Shown here: in pieces, positions 1-6,441 of the stretch
Layout of the letters: every line of letters starts with the position of its first letter
Numbering within the stretch: position 1 is the stretch's first letter
Source: Candidatus Taylorbacteria bacterium RIFCSPLOWO2_01_FULL_45_15b
GTDB taxonomy: Bacteria; Patescibacteriota; Minisyncoccia; Phycocordibacterales; 01-FULL-45-15b
Length of the DNA: 7,737 bases
Assembly (NCBI GenBank): GCA_001822655.1
Contig: MHRX01000043.1
Location: forward strand, 1-7,737
Direction: 5' to 3'
Program-made: the position numbers and the translations under genes
Notes under the pieces: generated by a model
The model's input: only the letters and a program-made list of their open reading frames with translations
Told to the model about the DNA's origin: nothing
Database searches by the model: none

Positions 1-51
1 TTGTAGTGTATCAATATCAGTGGGCTGGAGCATTACGTTATTCACAGTCAT
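1..51 (-). CDS. Possible N-terminus of a leftward gene, cut by the window edge
   Basis: The minus strand is open from an ATG at 51-49 to the window edge and reads MTVNNVMLQPTDIDTLQ. A second in-frame ATG at 33-31 would give MLQPTDIDTLQ. The composition (Asp, Thr, Leu and a likely helix start) is protein-like, and the placement would make this gene divergent from the envelope-protein gene at 302, leaving about 250 bp for two promoters. No Shine-Dalgarno sequence precedes either ATG. Only 17 codons are visible, so chance is a real alternative and no function can be given. A plus-strand frame at 3-86 that ends in TAA is a competing reading. Confidence 0.2.
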   Translation of the reverse strand, partial: MTVNNVMLQPTDIDTLQ

Positions 52-194
52 ATAATAAGGGGTTTTTGAGGGTTCTAGGTAATTAAATGACAGGTGGGTA
101 TCTTCCGTGCTTTTGAAAAGCTGTTCTGTTACAATTTGTGCATATTAGCCATTAATTTTTAAGTTGAATAATTATGCCTAGTTTTAGCTGATGG

Positions 195-223
195 TTGCGA
201 GGCACGATTTAAAAAAATAAAAG
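195..223 (+). promoter_or_regulatory. Candidate promoter of the envelope-protein gene
   Basis: TTGCGA (195-200) and TAAAAG (218-223) are separated by 17 bp, each matching four of six consensus bases. Transcription would start near 230, leaving a leader of about 70 nt before the ATG at 302. The leader has a small hairpin, CAAAG-cgc-CTTTG, around 239-251. The rest of 1-301 shows no convincing gene or RNA. Confidence 0.3.
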
Positions 224-301
224 CAGAGAGTTGTCTTCCAAAGCGCCTTTGAGCGACATGAGCCAGAAGTGATTTTGGCGAATTATCTGCAGTAAGAAAT
301 T

Positions 302-1705
302 ATGAAAAAAATATTTTTAAGTATTTTATGCACAGCACTTCTTGTCTCCGGTACTGGAATTGCAAGTGCGCAGTCCATCTCACTTTCACAGTTGGTGGAA
401 CTTTTTATTAGTCTCGGCATCATCGCGCCTGACAAGGCTGTGCAAGCGCGTGTTGCTGTGCAGAACGCGGAAAATAATATTCCTTCTGCCGCGTGTTATA
501 GATTCAATGGCAATTTGAAAGTAGGGGACAAAAATCCAGACGTGCTTGAGCTCCACCGAGCGCTTGGACGACATGCCGATGCCCCTTCATCACTCACGCT
601 TACTGATGAGTACACAGAAATTACCGCTTCATATGTTGTAGTATTTCAAGAAAAATATGCTTCCGAAGTTCTGACTCAGAACGGTCTTCGCCGAGGTACT
701 GGATATGTTGGCCCTTCTACACGTGCAAAGTTGAATGCCCTTTGCGGGAGAACTTCTGTCGAGCGTCCGATTGTTACTGATGTTATAAACGTGGCTCCTC
801 CAATTTTGCCTCCGACCACGTTAGATACAAGCTCTGTTTCTACCCAGCCATCCGTCTCCATCTCTTCTCCAAACAGCGGCTCCTTTGTGGCAGGTAGTAC
901 CATTACTGTCAACTGGAACAAGGCGGGACAAATGCCCGGTGATTCAAGGTATTACGTCTATCTCAAGGCCAAACCCGATCAGCTTCTAAACGGAACAACG
1001 CCAAATATCTACTACACGTTGGTTGACAGATCGGCAACATTGAACAGTCCTTCGTTCACTGTTACCTTGCCGACAGATGACGCTTCAAAATCACGCACGG
1101 TGATAACTCCCGGCGCATACTATATCGAAGTCGCATGGGCAAGTACGAACGGAACGCCGGTCGTAACCGCAACCAGCGGCCAGATCGTGATTACGCCTTC
1201 GGAGAAGGTCTCCATATTCGACACGTTGGGAGTGAATCAGAATTCCCAGTCGTTGGCGGTTTCAGTTATAGGAAATAGGCAAAAGATTAGCCTTCCACAA
1301 GGTACTTCAAATGTAGCTTTTATAGAATTAATGCTTGATGCGAGTCAATCTGGGCAGGACGTGACTGTTTCAAGCGCAACACTTTTCTATTATCAAGGCA
1401 AACCGAATAACGGTAAATTATCGAACTGTTCTATCGCTTCGCAAGATGGAAATATAGTCTCTCGATATAGCGAAGTTTTGCAGACAGGCATGAGATTATT
1501 TACATTTTCTACACCTGTAGTTGTTCGCTCCGGGGCTACTCATGTAATTGCTTTGTCTTGCGACGTGCCGAATGACGCTCTCGGACCGTATTCGTGGCTT
1601 GCCGGCAATCAAGCGATTACTTCTGCTCGCTCCCAATATGGAACGGTATTTGACCCGGTGGTAACGCCATTGCCGGGGAGGATAGTTGAGGCCATTCTTC
1701 GATAA
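302..1705 (+). CDS. Secreted peptidoglycan-binding / Ig-like domain protein
   Basis: A 467-aa exported protein, probably in the cell envelope. Residues 1-24 form a signal peptide: MKK, a hydrophobic core, then an ASA-Q cleavage site. Residues 26-50 (SLSQLVELFISLGIIAPDKA) form a short helical segment often seen behind signal peptides in Parcubacteria. Residues about 65-149 resemble a PGB1 peptidoglycan-binding domain: VGDKNPDVLELHRAL, FQEKYASEVL, then GYVGPSTRAKLNALC, bounded by Cys65 and Cys148, which may form a disulfide. After a Pro/Thr-rich linker, residues about 182-298 look like an Ig-like beta-sandwich (ISSPNSGSFVAGSTITVNW). Residues 300-467 form a second beta-rich domain with Cys376 and Cys420. 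There is no catalytic motif, sortase signal or C-terminal membrane segment. A role in wall binding or surface structure is inferred. The ATG at 302 fits the signal peptide; the Shine-Dalgarno sequence is weak. The gene appears to be a single unit, ended by the hairpin at 1721. Confidence 0.8.
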   Translation: MKKIFLSILCTALLVSGTGIASAQSISLSQLVELFISLGIIAPDKAVQARVAVQNAENNIPSAACYRFNGNLKVGDKNPDVLELHRALGRHADAPSSLTLTDEYTEITASYVVVFQEKYASEVLTQNGLRRGTGYVGPSTRAKLNALCGRTSVERPIVTDVINVAPPILPPTTLDTSSVSTQPSVSISSPNSGSFVAGSTITVNWNKAGQMPGDSRYYVYLKAKPDQLLNGTTPNIYYTLVDRSATLNSPSFTVTLPTDDASKSRTVITPGAYYIEVAWASTNGTPVVTATSGQIVITPSEKVSIFDTLGVNQNSQSLAVSVIGNRQKISLPQGTSNVAFIELMLDASQSGQDVTVSSATLFYYQGKPNNGKLSNCSIASQDGNIVSRYSEVLQTGMRLFTFSTPVVVRSGATHVIALSCDVPNDALGPYSWLAGNQAITSARSQYGTVFDPVVTPLPGRIVEAILR

Positions 1706-1720
1706 TATAAGAAATAAAAA

Positions 1721-1746
1721 AGAACCCTTCTAGGGGTTCTTTTTTA
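1721..1746 (+). terminator. Intrinsic terminator, probably bidirectional
   Basis: AGAACCC (1721-1727) pairs with GGGTTCT (1734-1740), with one further T-G pair inside, followed by a T run. On the other strand the hairpin is also followed by TTTTTT because of the A run at 1715-1720. It lies between the convergent envelope gene (+) and recG (-) and could stop both. From here to 1862 I see no gene or structure. Confidence 0.85.
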
Positions 1747-1865
1747 TTGTCGCGCAGTAGAGAAACTGATGTGGCGTGTGTCAGTATTTTGATGGTAGGC
1801 GACAAGGAAATTAGTCCGGAGAATTCTACGATTCATGTATCGTGTCGGCTGATCAATTTGCCTTA

Positions 1866-2026
1866 GAGCCTATCCACTATCTTCCCCCTGTCATAAAACC
1901 CTTATTTTTGTCTGCAAAACTTCGTCTTGTCTAGAGCGTAATCTATTACGCTCTAGGCTCCGTCTCGTTTTTCGCCAAAAAATAATGGTTTTCTGACTCG
2001 GGTACCACGAGATAGTGGATAGGCTC
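1866..2026. mobile_element. Fold-back MITE-like element with TTA target duplication
   Basis: A 161-bp element. Its ends are perfect 16-bp inverted repeats starting GAGCCTATCCACTATC (1866-1881 and 2011-2026). It is flanked by direct TTA copies (1863-1865 and 2027-2029), as expected of a 3-bp target duplication. Its two halves are also imperfectly complementary throughout: AAAACC, TTATTTTT and AAAAC blocks recur in inverted order. The centre is a perfect 12-bp hairpin, CTAGAGCGTAAT with a 2-nt loop (1931-1956). It has no coding capacity, so any movement would need a transposase acting in trans. The TA-rich 3-bp target recalls some IS5-family groups, but that assignment is a guess. The same terminus and target recur at 7583-7594. 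Confidence 0.8.
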
Positions 2027-4186
2027 TTACTCAAAATGGATCGGTTTATTTTTATCGGTATCTTCAATTCGCGCTCGAAGAAGTGGGTATTCTTTCCAGT
2101 CATCGGTTAGCGCGAGACGCGTCGCTTCAGTTCGGGCGGCTTCCACCATTTTTAAGTTCTTCAGAGCTTCCATTGCGATATCCGATACACCCCACTGGAT
2201 TCGTCCTGTAAGTTCGCCTGCTCCGCGGTTTTGAAGATCAAACTCGGCAAGCTCAAAGCCATTGCGGGCTGTCACCAAAGATTTCAGACGAGCGACTGAT
2301 TTTGCCGAGGCTGTTTCCGAAAAAATATAGCAATATGGCTGATGCGTGCCACGAATCACGCGGCCACGGAGCTGGTGAAGTTGCGAAAGTCCGAACCGTT
2401 CAGCTCCCTCAATAACGATGATTGTCGCGTTCTCAACATTCACGCCGACCTCGACTACCGACGTAGCGCATAAAACGTCGATACTACCCTTGTTGAATTC
2501 TTTCATGACAGCATCTTTTTCCGCTGGCTTCATTTTTCCGTGAAGTATCCCAACTTTGAATTCGGGAAACACTTTTTCTTGAAGCATTTTCCCTTCGGCT
2601 TTTACCGAGCGCGCCAATAGAACACCCTCTTTCGCTGGATCGGGTTCGTCAATGCGCGGACAAATGACATAAGCCTGCCGTCCCCTTTTGAGTTCAAGTC
2701 GTATTTTTTCATAGGTTGCTTCACGATCTTTTGGAAGTACAATTTCGGTAATTGGCCGCTTGCGGCCAAGTGGCATTTCATCAAGGACGGTAAGGTCAAG
2801 GTCTCCATACAGAGTGAGCGCGAGAGTGCGGGGAATTGGCGTTGCGGTCATACTTAGAAGGTGGGGGACTTTCGGATGTTTCCTAATCAGTTTTTGTCTT
2901 TGCCTTATCCCGAAACGGTGCTGTTCATCGATCACCGCAAAAGCGAGATGCTTGAATTTGACGCTCTCTGCAATCAGCGAATGCGTTCCGACAAGTACGG
3001 GAATCTCACCGTTCGCGACCCATTTTAAAAGTTGTGCGCGGGAAATAGTCGTCCACGAACGTGGATTTACCTTTGAGGGAAATTTGCGGCAGCCGGAAGA
3101 CGTGATGAGGGCAATTTGAATACCAGAACCTACAAAGTACTTTATAAATGATTCAAAGTGCTGGGTTGCGAGAATTTCAGTCGGCGCCATGTACGCGACT
3201 TGAAGCGCCCCGAATGTTTGCTTTGGCGGGCGGGAGGAGACGGTTGCCCACGCCGCCGCCGCGGCTACCGCCGTTTTTCCGGAACCAACGTCTCCTTCGA
3301 GAAGCCGCATCATTGCCCTCGGCTTTTTGAAATCATCAAGAATTCCATTGATTGCATTAATCTGCCCCGCTGTCAGCGTGAAAGGAAATTTGTCGGTCAG
3401 AAATTTAAGGTCCGAATATGATTTTTCGATTTTATACGAATGGTTTGCCTCGTACTCGCGCTTCGCAATCTGCTTCTCGAGCTGAATAAAGAAGATTTCC
3501 TCGAATGAAAAACGTTTTCGCGCGGCGAGTGCGTTATCCTCCTTTTTGGGCGCATGAATCCAAACGATCGCCGTCGCGAGTGAGGGTAAGTTATATTTCT
3601 TAAGAATTTCAGTGGGGATAGGGTCTTGTATCGATTCGTGGAGATTTAATCTCAACATTTTTTGAATCGCATGAAAAAACCAGTTCGAGCTAATACCGCG
3701 GCTTTCCGGATATACCGGATACAAATGGTGGTCGTCCGACCCCTCGCCAAAAAGTGACATCCCGATTGCCGAAGGCAGACTCGCAACCGCTTCGATTTTA
3801 GGGTTTAAGAAGGAGCGGTTGCCATTCCTTTCGCTTACTTTTCCCTCAACGCGGACGAGGGCTCCCTCGGCGATCATTTTCGCGATATAGGGCTGATTGA
3901 ACCAAATGCACCTAACAGTTCCGGTGTCGTCATTGACAGTGCCTTCGGCCATGGGAATTTTTTTTATAAACGCCTTGCCAGTCTTCAGTTTTTCGATTTT
4001 CCCGTAGACGACCGCGGTGTCGCCCTTTAAAAGAGAGTCGATCGTCGTCATTCTTGCCGCATCGCCGTAGCGCGTTGGGAAATGAAAGAGGAGATCTCGC
4101 ACGGTAGTAATACCGAGATTTTTGAGAGCGTTTTGCTGAATAGGGGTCATTCGGGAAACGCTTGTCACTGGGTCGCTTAGTTTCAT
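2027..4186 (-). CDS. recG: ATP-dependent DNA helicase RecG
   Basis: RecG remodels stalled replication forks and branch-migrates Holliday junctions in the cytoplasm. Counting from the Met at 4186 (719 aa), the N-terminal wedge/OB domain covers about 1-200, with the typical LGITTVRDLLFHFPTRYGD at the front. Walker A GDVGSGKT is at 298-305 and the DEQH box (VIDEQHRFG) at 420-423. Motif III SMTATPIPRT is near 445-454. The second RecA-like lobe has VGILHGKM, ATSVVEVGVNVENA and QLHQLRGRVIRG. The C-terminal tail NGFELAEFDLQNRGAGELTG matches the RecG-specific hook. Length is close to the family norm. An upstream in-frame ATG at 4213 would add nine residues. I prefer 4186 because MKLSDPV resembles usual RecG starts; neither has a Shine-Dalgarno sequence, and TACAAT lies 6 nt before it. 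The motif VI glycine is replaced by Ile611. The stop codon is the TTA target copy of the neighbouring fold-back element. Confidence 0.95.
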   Translation of the reverse strand: MKLSDPVTSVSRMTPIQQNALKNLGITTVRDLLFHFPTRYGDAARMTTIDSLLKGDTAVVYGKIEKLKTGKAFIKKIPMAEGTVNDDTGTVRCIWFNQPYIAKMIAEGALVRVEGKVSERNGNRSFLNPKIEAVASLPSAIGMSLFGEGSDDHHLYPVYPESRGISSNWFFHAIQKMLRLNLHESIQDPIPTEILKKYNLPSLATAIVWIHAPKKEDNALAARKRFSFEEIFFIQLEKQIAKREYEANHSYKIEKSYSDLKFLTDKFPFTLTAGQINAINGILDDFKKPRAMMRLLEGDVGSGKTAVAAAAAWATVSSRPPKQTFGALQVAYMAPTEILATQHFESFIKYFVGSGIQIALITSSGCRKFPSKVNPRSWTTISRAQLLKWVANGEIPVLVGTHSLIAESVKFKHLAFAVIDEQHRFGIRQRQKLIRKHPKVPHLLSMTATPIPRTLALTLYGDLDLTVLDEMPLGRKRPITEIVLPKDREATYEKIRLELKRGRQAYVICPRIDEPDPAKEGVLLARSVKAEGKMLQEKVFPEFKVGILHGKMKPAEKDAVMKEFNKGSIDVLCATSVVEVGVNVENATIIVIEGAERFGLSQLHQLRGRVIRGTHQPYCYIFSETASAKSVARLKSLVTARNGFELAEFDLQNRGAGELTGRIQWGVSDIAMEALKNLKMVEAARTEATRLALTDDWKEYPLLRARIEDTDKNKPIHFE

Positions 4187-4239
4187 CGGTCTATTGTATT
4201 GAGAATTTAGCATACGCGCGAGTCAGCGAGGACGTGGGC

Positions 4240-4267
4240 TTGACGAGGATTGTATAGTATGCATAAT
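4240..4267 (+). promoter_or_regulatory. Sigma-70-like promoter of the 246-aa membrane protein gene
   Basis: TTGACG (4240-4245) and CATAAT (4262-4267) are 16 bp apart; each matches five of six consensus bases. The start point would be near 4274, about 34 nt before the GTG start. It lies in the gap between the divergent recG and the membrane-protein gene. Confidence 0.6.
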
Positions 4268-4294
4268 AAAATTGGATATACATTAACAATCAAC

Positions 4295-4301
4295 GAAAGG
4301 G
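4295..4301 (+). promoter_or_regulatory. Ribosome binding site that fixes a GTG start
   Basis: GAAAGGG sits 6 nt before the GTG at 4308. It is the only good Shine-Dalgarno sequence before a gene in this window, and it decides this start over an ATG at 4250 in another frame. Confidence 0.65.
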
Positions 4302-4307
4302 TCTTCT

Positions 4308-5048
4308 GTGGATTTCAATCTAATCCGTCTTGCGGGCATCTGGTTCTGCGGCTCGTTTGTCGGCTCGGTTTTGGCACTGCACTTTGGGTATTTCTGGTGG
4401 ATCGGCTGTCTTATTGGCGGAGCGACTGGGGCACTTATGGAGAGTCATAAGCGCATCGTATCCTACTTGAAGATTGCCTTCGTGGCGGTGAGCCGGTGGA
4501 GGCCGAATAAAGCGTTATGGGTTTACGGTATCCAGCTTTACTTGCTTGTTGTGTTTACGATGCTGAATATCTATGTGGTGCTATGTGCAGTAAAAATAAT
4601 GTTGGGGTCGGAATTCGATCGCAGTGAAGTCTTTCAAACAGCGCCTTGGTGCATCGTGGCTATATTTGCCGGTTCGTTGGCAATTCCTCTCACCAGTATT
4701 GATAATTTTCGCAATTTCTCAATGCGGAATCACGAGCGAACATTGAAATTTTGGAAGATTGTCGCGCTACGGGGCAACATCGTAGTCCTTCCATTTGCGG
4801 CACTCTGGTACGGTGTGAGATTTATTTGCAAGACCTCGCCGAAGTTCGGCGGTTGGTTCAGAATGTTTGTACGGGAGTTTTTCCGTATTCTGAACTCTCG
4901 AGAACTTTTTGCCTGTGCTGTGTTTTGCACAATCGGCTCCGCGGTTGGTTATTTGTTTCAAAGCCCGATTATCGGAGGCTGTGCTGGTGTCCTCATCGGT
5001 ATTTTGGAGTATAGGGTCACGCGGCGAATCGGTTCCCACTCAAAATAA
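4308..5048 (+). CDS. Polytopic membrane protein of unknown function
   Basis: I do not recognise a characterised family. The 246-aa product is strongly hydrophobic, with candidate membrane segments near residues 6-24, 27-44, 68-95, 112-130, 155-173 and 200-233. The last part is a tight helical pair (ACAVFCTIGSAVGYLF, then IIGGCAGVLIGILEY) rich in small residues. Similar small-residue pairs occur in uncharacterised membrane proteins of Parcubacteria. Basic loops (ESHKR, SRWRPNK, VTRRIGSHSK) suggest cytoplasmic faces. No transporter signature, enzyme motif or signal peptide is visible. The GTG start is supported by GAAAGGG 6 nt upstream. The gene has its own promoter at 4240 and a terminator at 5067, so it is transcribed alone, divergently from recG. 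An envelope role is only inferred from the membrane segments. Confidence 0.75.
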   Translation: MDFNLIRLAGIWFCGSFVGSVLALHFGYFWWIGCLIGGATGALMESHKRIVSYLKIAFVAVSRWRPNKALWVYGIQLYLLVVFTMLNIYVVLCAVKIMLGSEFDRSEVFQTAPWCIVAIFAGSLAIPLTSIDNFRNFSMRNHERTLKFWKIVALRGNIVVLPFAALWYGVRFICKTSPKFGGWFRMFVREFFRILNSRELFACAVFCTIGSAVGYLFQSPIIGGCAGVLIGILEYRVTRRIGSHSK

Positions 5049-5066
5049 TTTTTTGTTCTCGGCCTC

Positions 5067-5090
5067 AACGCTCCTTATGGGGCGTTTTTT
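5067..5090 (+). terminator. Intrinsic terminator after the membrane protein gene
   Basis: AACGCTCC (5067-5074), loop TTAT, GGGGCGTT (5079-5086): an 8-bp stem with one T-G pair, running into a T run ending at 5090. It lies 19 nt after the stop codon and separates this gene from the PaaX/Cas2-like locus. Confidence 0.9.
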
Positions 5091-5137
5091 ATTGAATCAT
5101 TTGAATGTAGACGGGTGAATGTCGACGTAAAAAAGTC

Positions 5138-5179
5138 AATACACAATATAAGACGCTATAGCGTCTTATATTGTGTATT
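5138..5179. repeat. Perfect 42-bp palindrome, copy 1 of a pair
   Basis: The 21-nt arms 5138-5158 and 5159-5179 are exactly complementary with no loop, centred on GACGCTATAGCGTC. The inner 32 bp (5143-5174) are identical to the core of the palindrome at 5946-5993; the outer five bases per arm differ from that copy. Its right edge is one base before the extended -10 element of the PaaX/Cas2-like gene, so it covers the -35 region, a usual place for a repressor site. It is not followed by a T run, which argues against a terminator. Confidence 0.95.
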
Positions 5180-5188
5180 TGTTATACT
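5180..5188 (+). promoter_or_regulatory. Extended -10 promoter of the PaaX/Cas2-like gene
   Basis: TGTTATACT (TG, one base, then TATACT at 5183-5188) matches the extended -10 form, which can work without a good -35 box. The -35 region is occupied by the palindrome ending at 5179. Transcription from about 5195 would give a leader of roughly 70 nt. Confidence 0.5.
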
Positions 5189-5236
5189 GCAGAAATAAAG
5201 GCAAGACTGAAGCAGTTTGGCGATGTTATGTCTTTT

Positions 5237-5268
5237 ATTTAGAAATACAAATATTTAGAAATACAAAT
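5237..5268 (+). repeat. Tandem 16-bp duplication ending in the start codon
   Basis: ATTTAGAAATACAAAT occurs twice with no gap (5237-5252 and 5253-5268). The last two bases of the second copy are the AT of the ATG at 5267. No Shine-Dalgarno sequence is present. It may be a duplicated translation or transcription signal, or recent slippage. Confidence 0.9.
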
Positions 5269-5839
5269 GGAGAAAAAGAAAAAAACAAGAATAAAAATTG
5301 GGCATGTGCAACAAAAAATCCTACTCTTGCTTCTTGGTGGGCTTGTGTTGGGACTTACTCGGTCACCTCGGCAATATTATCGTGTGGTGCGTGCGATTGG
5401 TGCCGAGTGGAAAGAGATCAATCGCCAGACGCTGAATGAGTCAATAAAAAGGCTGTATAAATCACACCTTGTAATTGCGCGAGAAAATGAAGACGGTACT
5501 ACGACTCTGGAGTTGAATAAGAAGGGGAAAGTGATGGCGCTGACTTTTGATGCAGATAGAATGAAAGTTCATCCAATGAAGCGATGGGATAATAAATGGA
5601 GGATTGCAATTTTCGACATTCCCGAATATTTAAAATCAAAGAGAGACGCCTTAAGGATGCATATGAAGCAGATTGGATTTATTGAATATCAGAAATCAGC
5701 ATTCATAACGGCGTGGGAATGTAGAAATGAATTCGAATTTGTTGTCGAGTTTCATGATTTACGGAAATTTGTCCGATTTATCGTCGCGGAATCCATAGAC
5801 AATGAACTGCACTTCAAGAAACTTTTTTATCTCAAGTAG
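5267..5839 (+). CDS. PaaX-like winged-helix protein with Cas2-like domain
   Basis: The 190-aa product has a basic N-terminus (MEKKKKTRIK). Residues about 14-95 read as a winged helix, with the helix pair QTLNESIKRLYKSHLV and the wing NEDGTTTLELNKKGK. Residues about 106-190 form a Cas2/PaaX-type ferredoxin-like domain: WRIAIFDIPE (Asp117 at the position of the Cas2 metal-binding Asp), helix SKRDALRMHMKQIGF, then YQKSAF matching the Cas2 Q-x-S-x-F strand, and FEFVVEFHDL. Known PaaX proteins are repressors; similar proteins in Patescibacteria are sometimes labelled Cas2, yet no CRISPR array or other cas gene is present here. DNA binding is well supported by fold, nuclease activity is not. The ATG at 5267 gives the expected start. 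Coding is A-rich (many AAA, AGA and ATA codons) compared with recG, which may point to transfer. Palindromes flank the gene at 5138 and 5946. Confidence 0.8.
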   Translation: MEKKKKTRIKIGHVQQKILLLLLGGLVLGLTRSPRQYYRVVRAIGAEWKEINRQTLNESIKRLYKSHLVIARENEDGTTTLELNKKGKVMALTFDADRMKVHPMKRWDNKWRIAIFDIPEYLKSKRDALRMHMKQIGFIEYQKSAFITAWECRNEFEFVVEFHDLRKFVRFIVAESIDNELHFKKLFYLK

Positions 5840-5888
5840 CCACTCGGTGTATTTTCTACTGCGTTCATCCTACATGGCTTCTTCCATT

Positions 5889-5913
5889 GGGGCGGCGGCT
5901 GGCGGCGGTGGGG
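5889..5913 (+). other. G-rich tract with near-duplicated GGCGGCGG
   Basis: Six or more G runs lie within 25 bp: GGGG, then GGCGGC-type pairs, then GGGG, in otherwise AT-rich DNA between the PaaX/Cas2-like stop and the second palindrome. A two-layer G-quadruplex is possible on the plus strand. The tract also falls in a 32-codon frame from an ATG at 5874 to a TAG at 5970-5972 inside the palindrome; I do not call that frame a gene. A small inverted pair, GTAAGTT (5920-5926) and AACTTAC (5941-5947), follows. Confidence 0.5.
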
Positions 5914-5945
5914 CGATTCGTAAGTTTTTAGTTTTTTTGCAACTT

Positions 5946-5993
5946 ACCAACATACAATATAAGACGCTATAGCGTCTTATATTGTATGTTGGT
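5946..5993. repeat. Perfect 48-bp palindrome, copy 2 of a pair
   Basis: The 24-nt arms 5946-5969 and 5970-5993 are exactly complementary with no loop. The inner 32 bp (5954-5985) equal those of copy 1 at 5143-5174; the outer eight bases per arm (ACCAACAT on the left) are different but again self-complementary. It lies between the convergent PaaX/Cas2-like and DoxX-like genes. There is no T run directly after either side, so it is not a standard terminator, although an RNA hairpin would still form in both directions. GGTCT recurs at 5991, 6005 and 6012. Confidence 0.95.
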
Positions 5994-6047
5994 CTTTGTT
6001 CTCTGGTCTGTGGTCTGAATGTACAAAGCGGGCAAGAAAAACTTGAA

Positions 6048-6431
6048 CTACTCTTTTTCCTTTAGGATGTTTGGTGCGCGAAAGGGATATGATTGAATCG
6101 CCAGTGCGATCGCGACAAGGGCGAGGGAAATGTCCCGGAAAAGGACATCCATTTGAGAGAGATTCATTACGACTACAGCGGTAAGGAACACAACAGCAAC
6201 GATGCTCGGTATAAATATGAATCTTCCGGTGATCATCCAAATGACGATGATAAGGTGAAAAAGAGTGAAGCCCCAGAGAATAAAAGATTCGGGAATACCG
6301 GAATCAAGAATGAAAGCGGGGAAGTAGCCGAGCCAGTTTTCGGGACGGATATGGGCAGAAAGTGCTGGCCAAAGGAAGGCGAAGGCAATTGAAGCGCGGA
6401 AAAGAAAATTGATAATTTTTTCTTTATTCAT
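6048..6431 (-). CDS. DoxX-like small membrane protein
   Basis: The 127-aa product is a compact four-helix membrane protein with segments near residues 8-27, 48-68, 72-90 and 98-113. The order of features fits the DoxX family: an N-terminal FLFRASIAFAFLWPALSAH helix, then ENWLGYFPAF in the first loop, the IWMITGRF turn after helix 2, and MDVLFRDISLALVAIALA for the last helix. DoxX-like proteins are associated with membrane redox reactions (quinol or thiol oxidation), but the family is broad and the substrate cannot be read here. Start: ATG at 6431 without a Shine-Dalgarno sequence; AAATACAAAC lies 6 nt upstream. It follows the cupredoxin gene by 48 bp on the same strand, so a shared transcript is likely. 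No T-tailed terminator is seen downstream; the 48-bp palindrome lies 54 bp beyond the stop. Confidence 0.65.
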   Translation of the reverse strand: MNKEKIINFLFRASIAFAFLWPALSAHIRPENWLGYFPAFILDSGIPESFILWGFTLFHLIIVIWMITGRFIFIPSIVAVVFLTAVVVMNLSQMDVLFRDISLALVAIALAIQSYPFRAPNILKEKE

Positions 6432-6441
6432 AATTTAGTTT

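Noticed and set aside
3..86. Plus-strand frame ending in TAA as the tail of an upstream gene.
   Set aside because: Only 27 codons are visible and the minus-strand reading is equally open; nothing separates them from chance.
2760..3421. Plus-strand open frames of 60-119 codons inside recG.
   Set aside because: They are opposite-strand shadows of a complete, motif-rich recG, with Arg/Cys/Pro-heavy translations and no start signals.
4187..4213. An ATG at 4213 as the recG start, adding MLNSQYNRP.
   Set aside because: No ribosome site supports it, and MKLSDPV at 4186 resembles typical RecG N-termini. It cannot be excluded.
5138..5993. A CRISPR-Cas locus, suggested by the Cas2-like domain and the repeats.
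   Set aside because: Only two palindromes exist, 811 bp apart, with a gene between them and no spacers. There is no cas1 or effector gene, and the winged helix points to the PaaX type.
5946..5993. Palindrome 2 as an ordinary intrinsic terminator.
   Set aside because: Neither strand has a T run directly after the hairpin, and copy 1 with the same core lies upstream of a gene.
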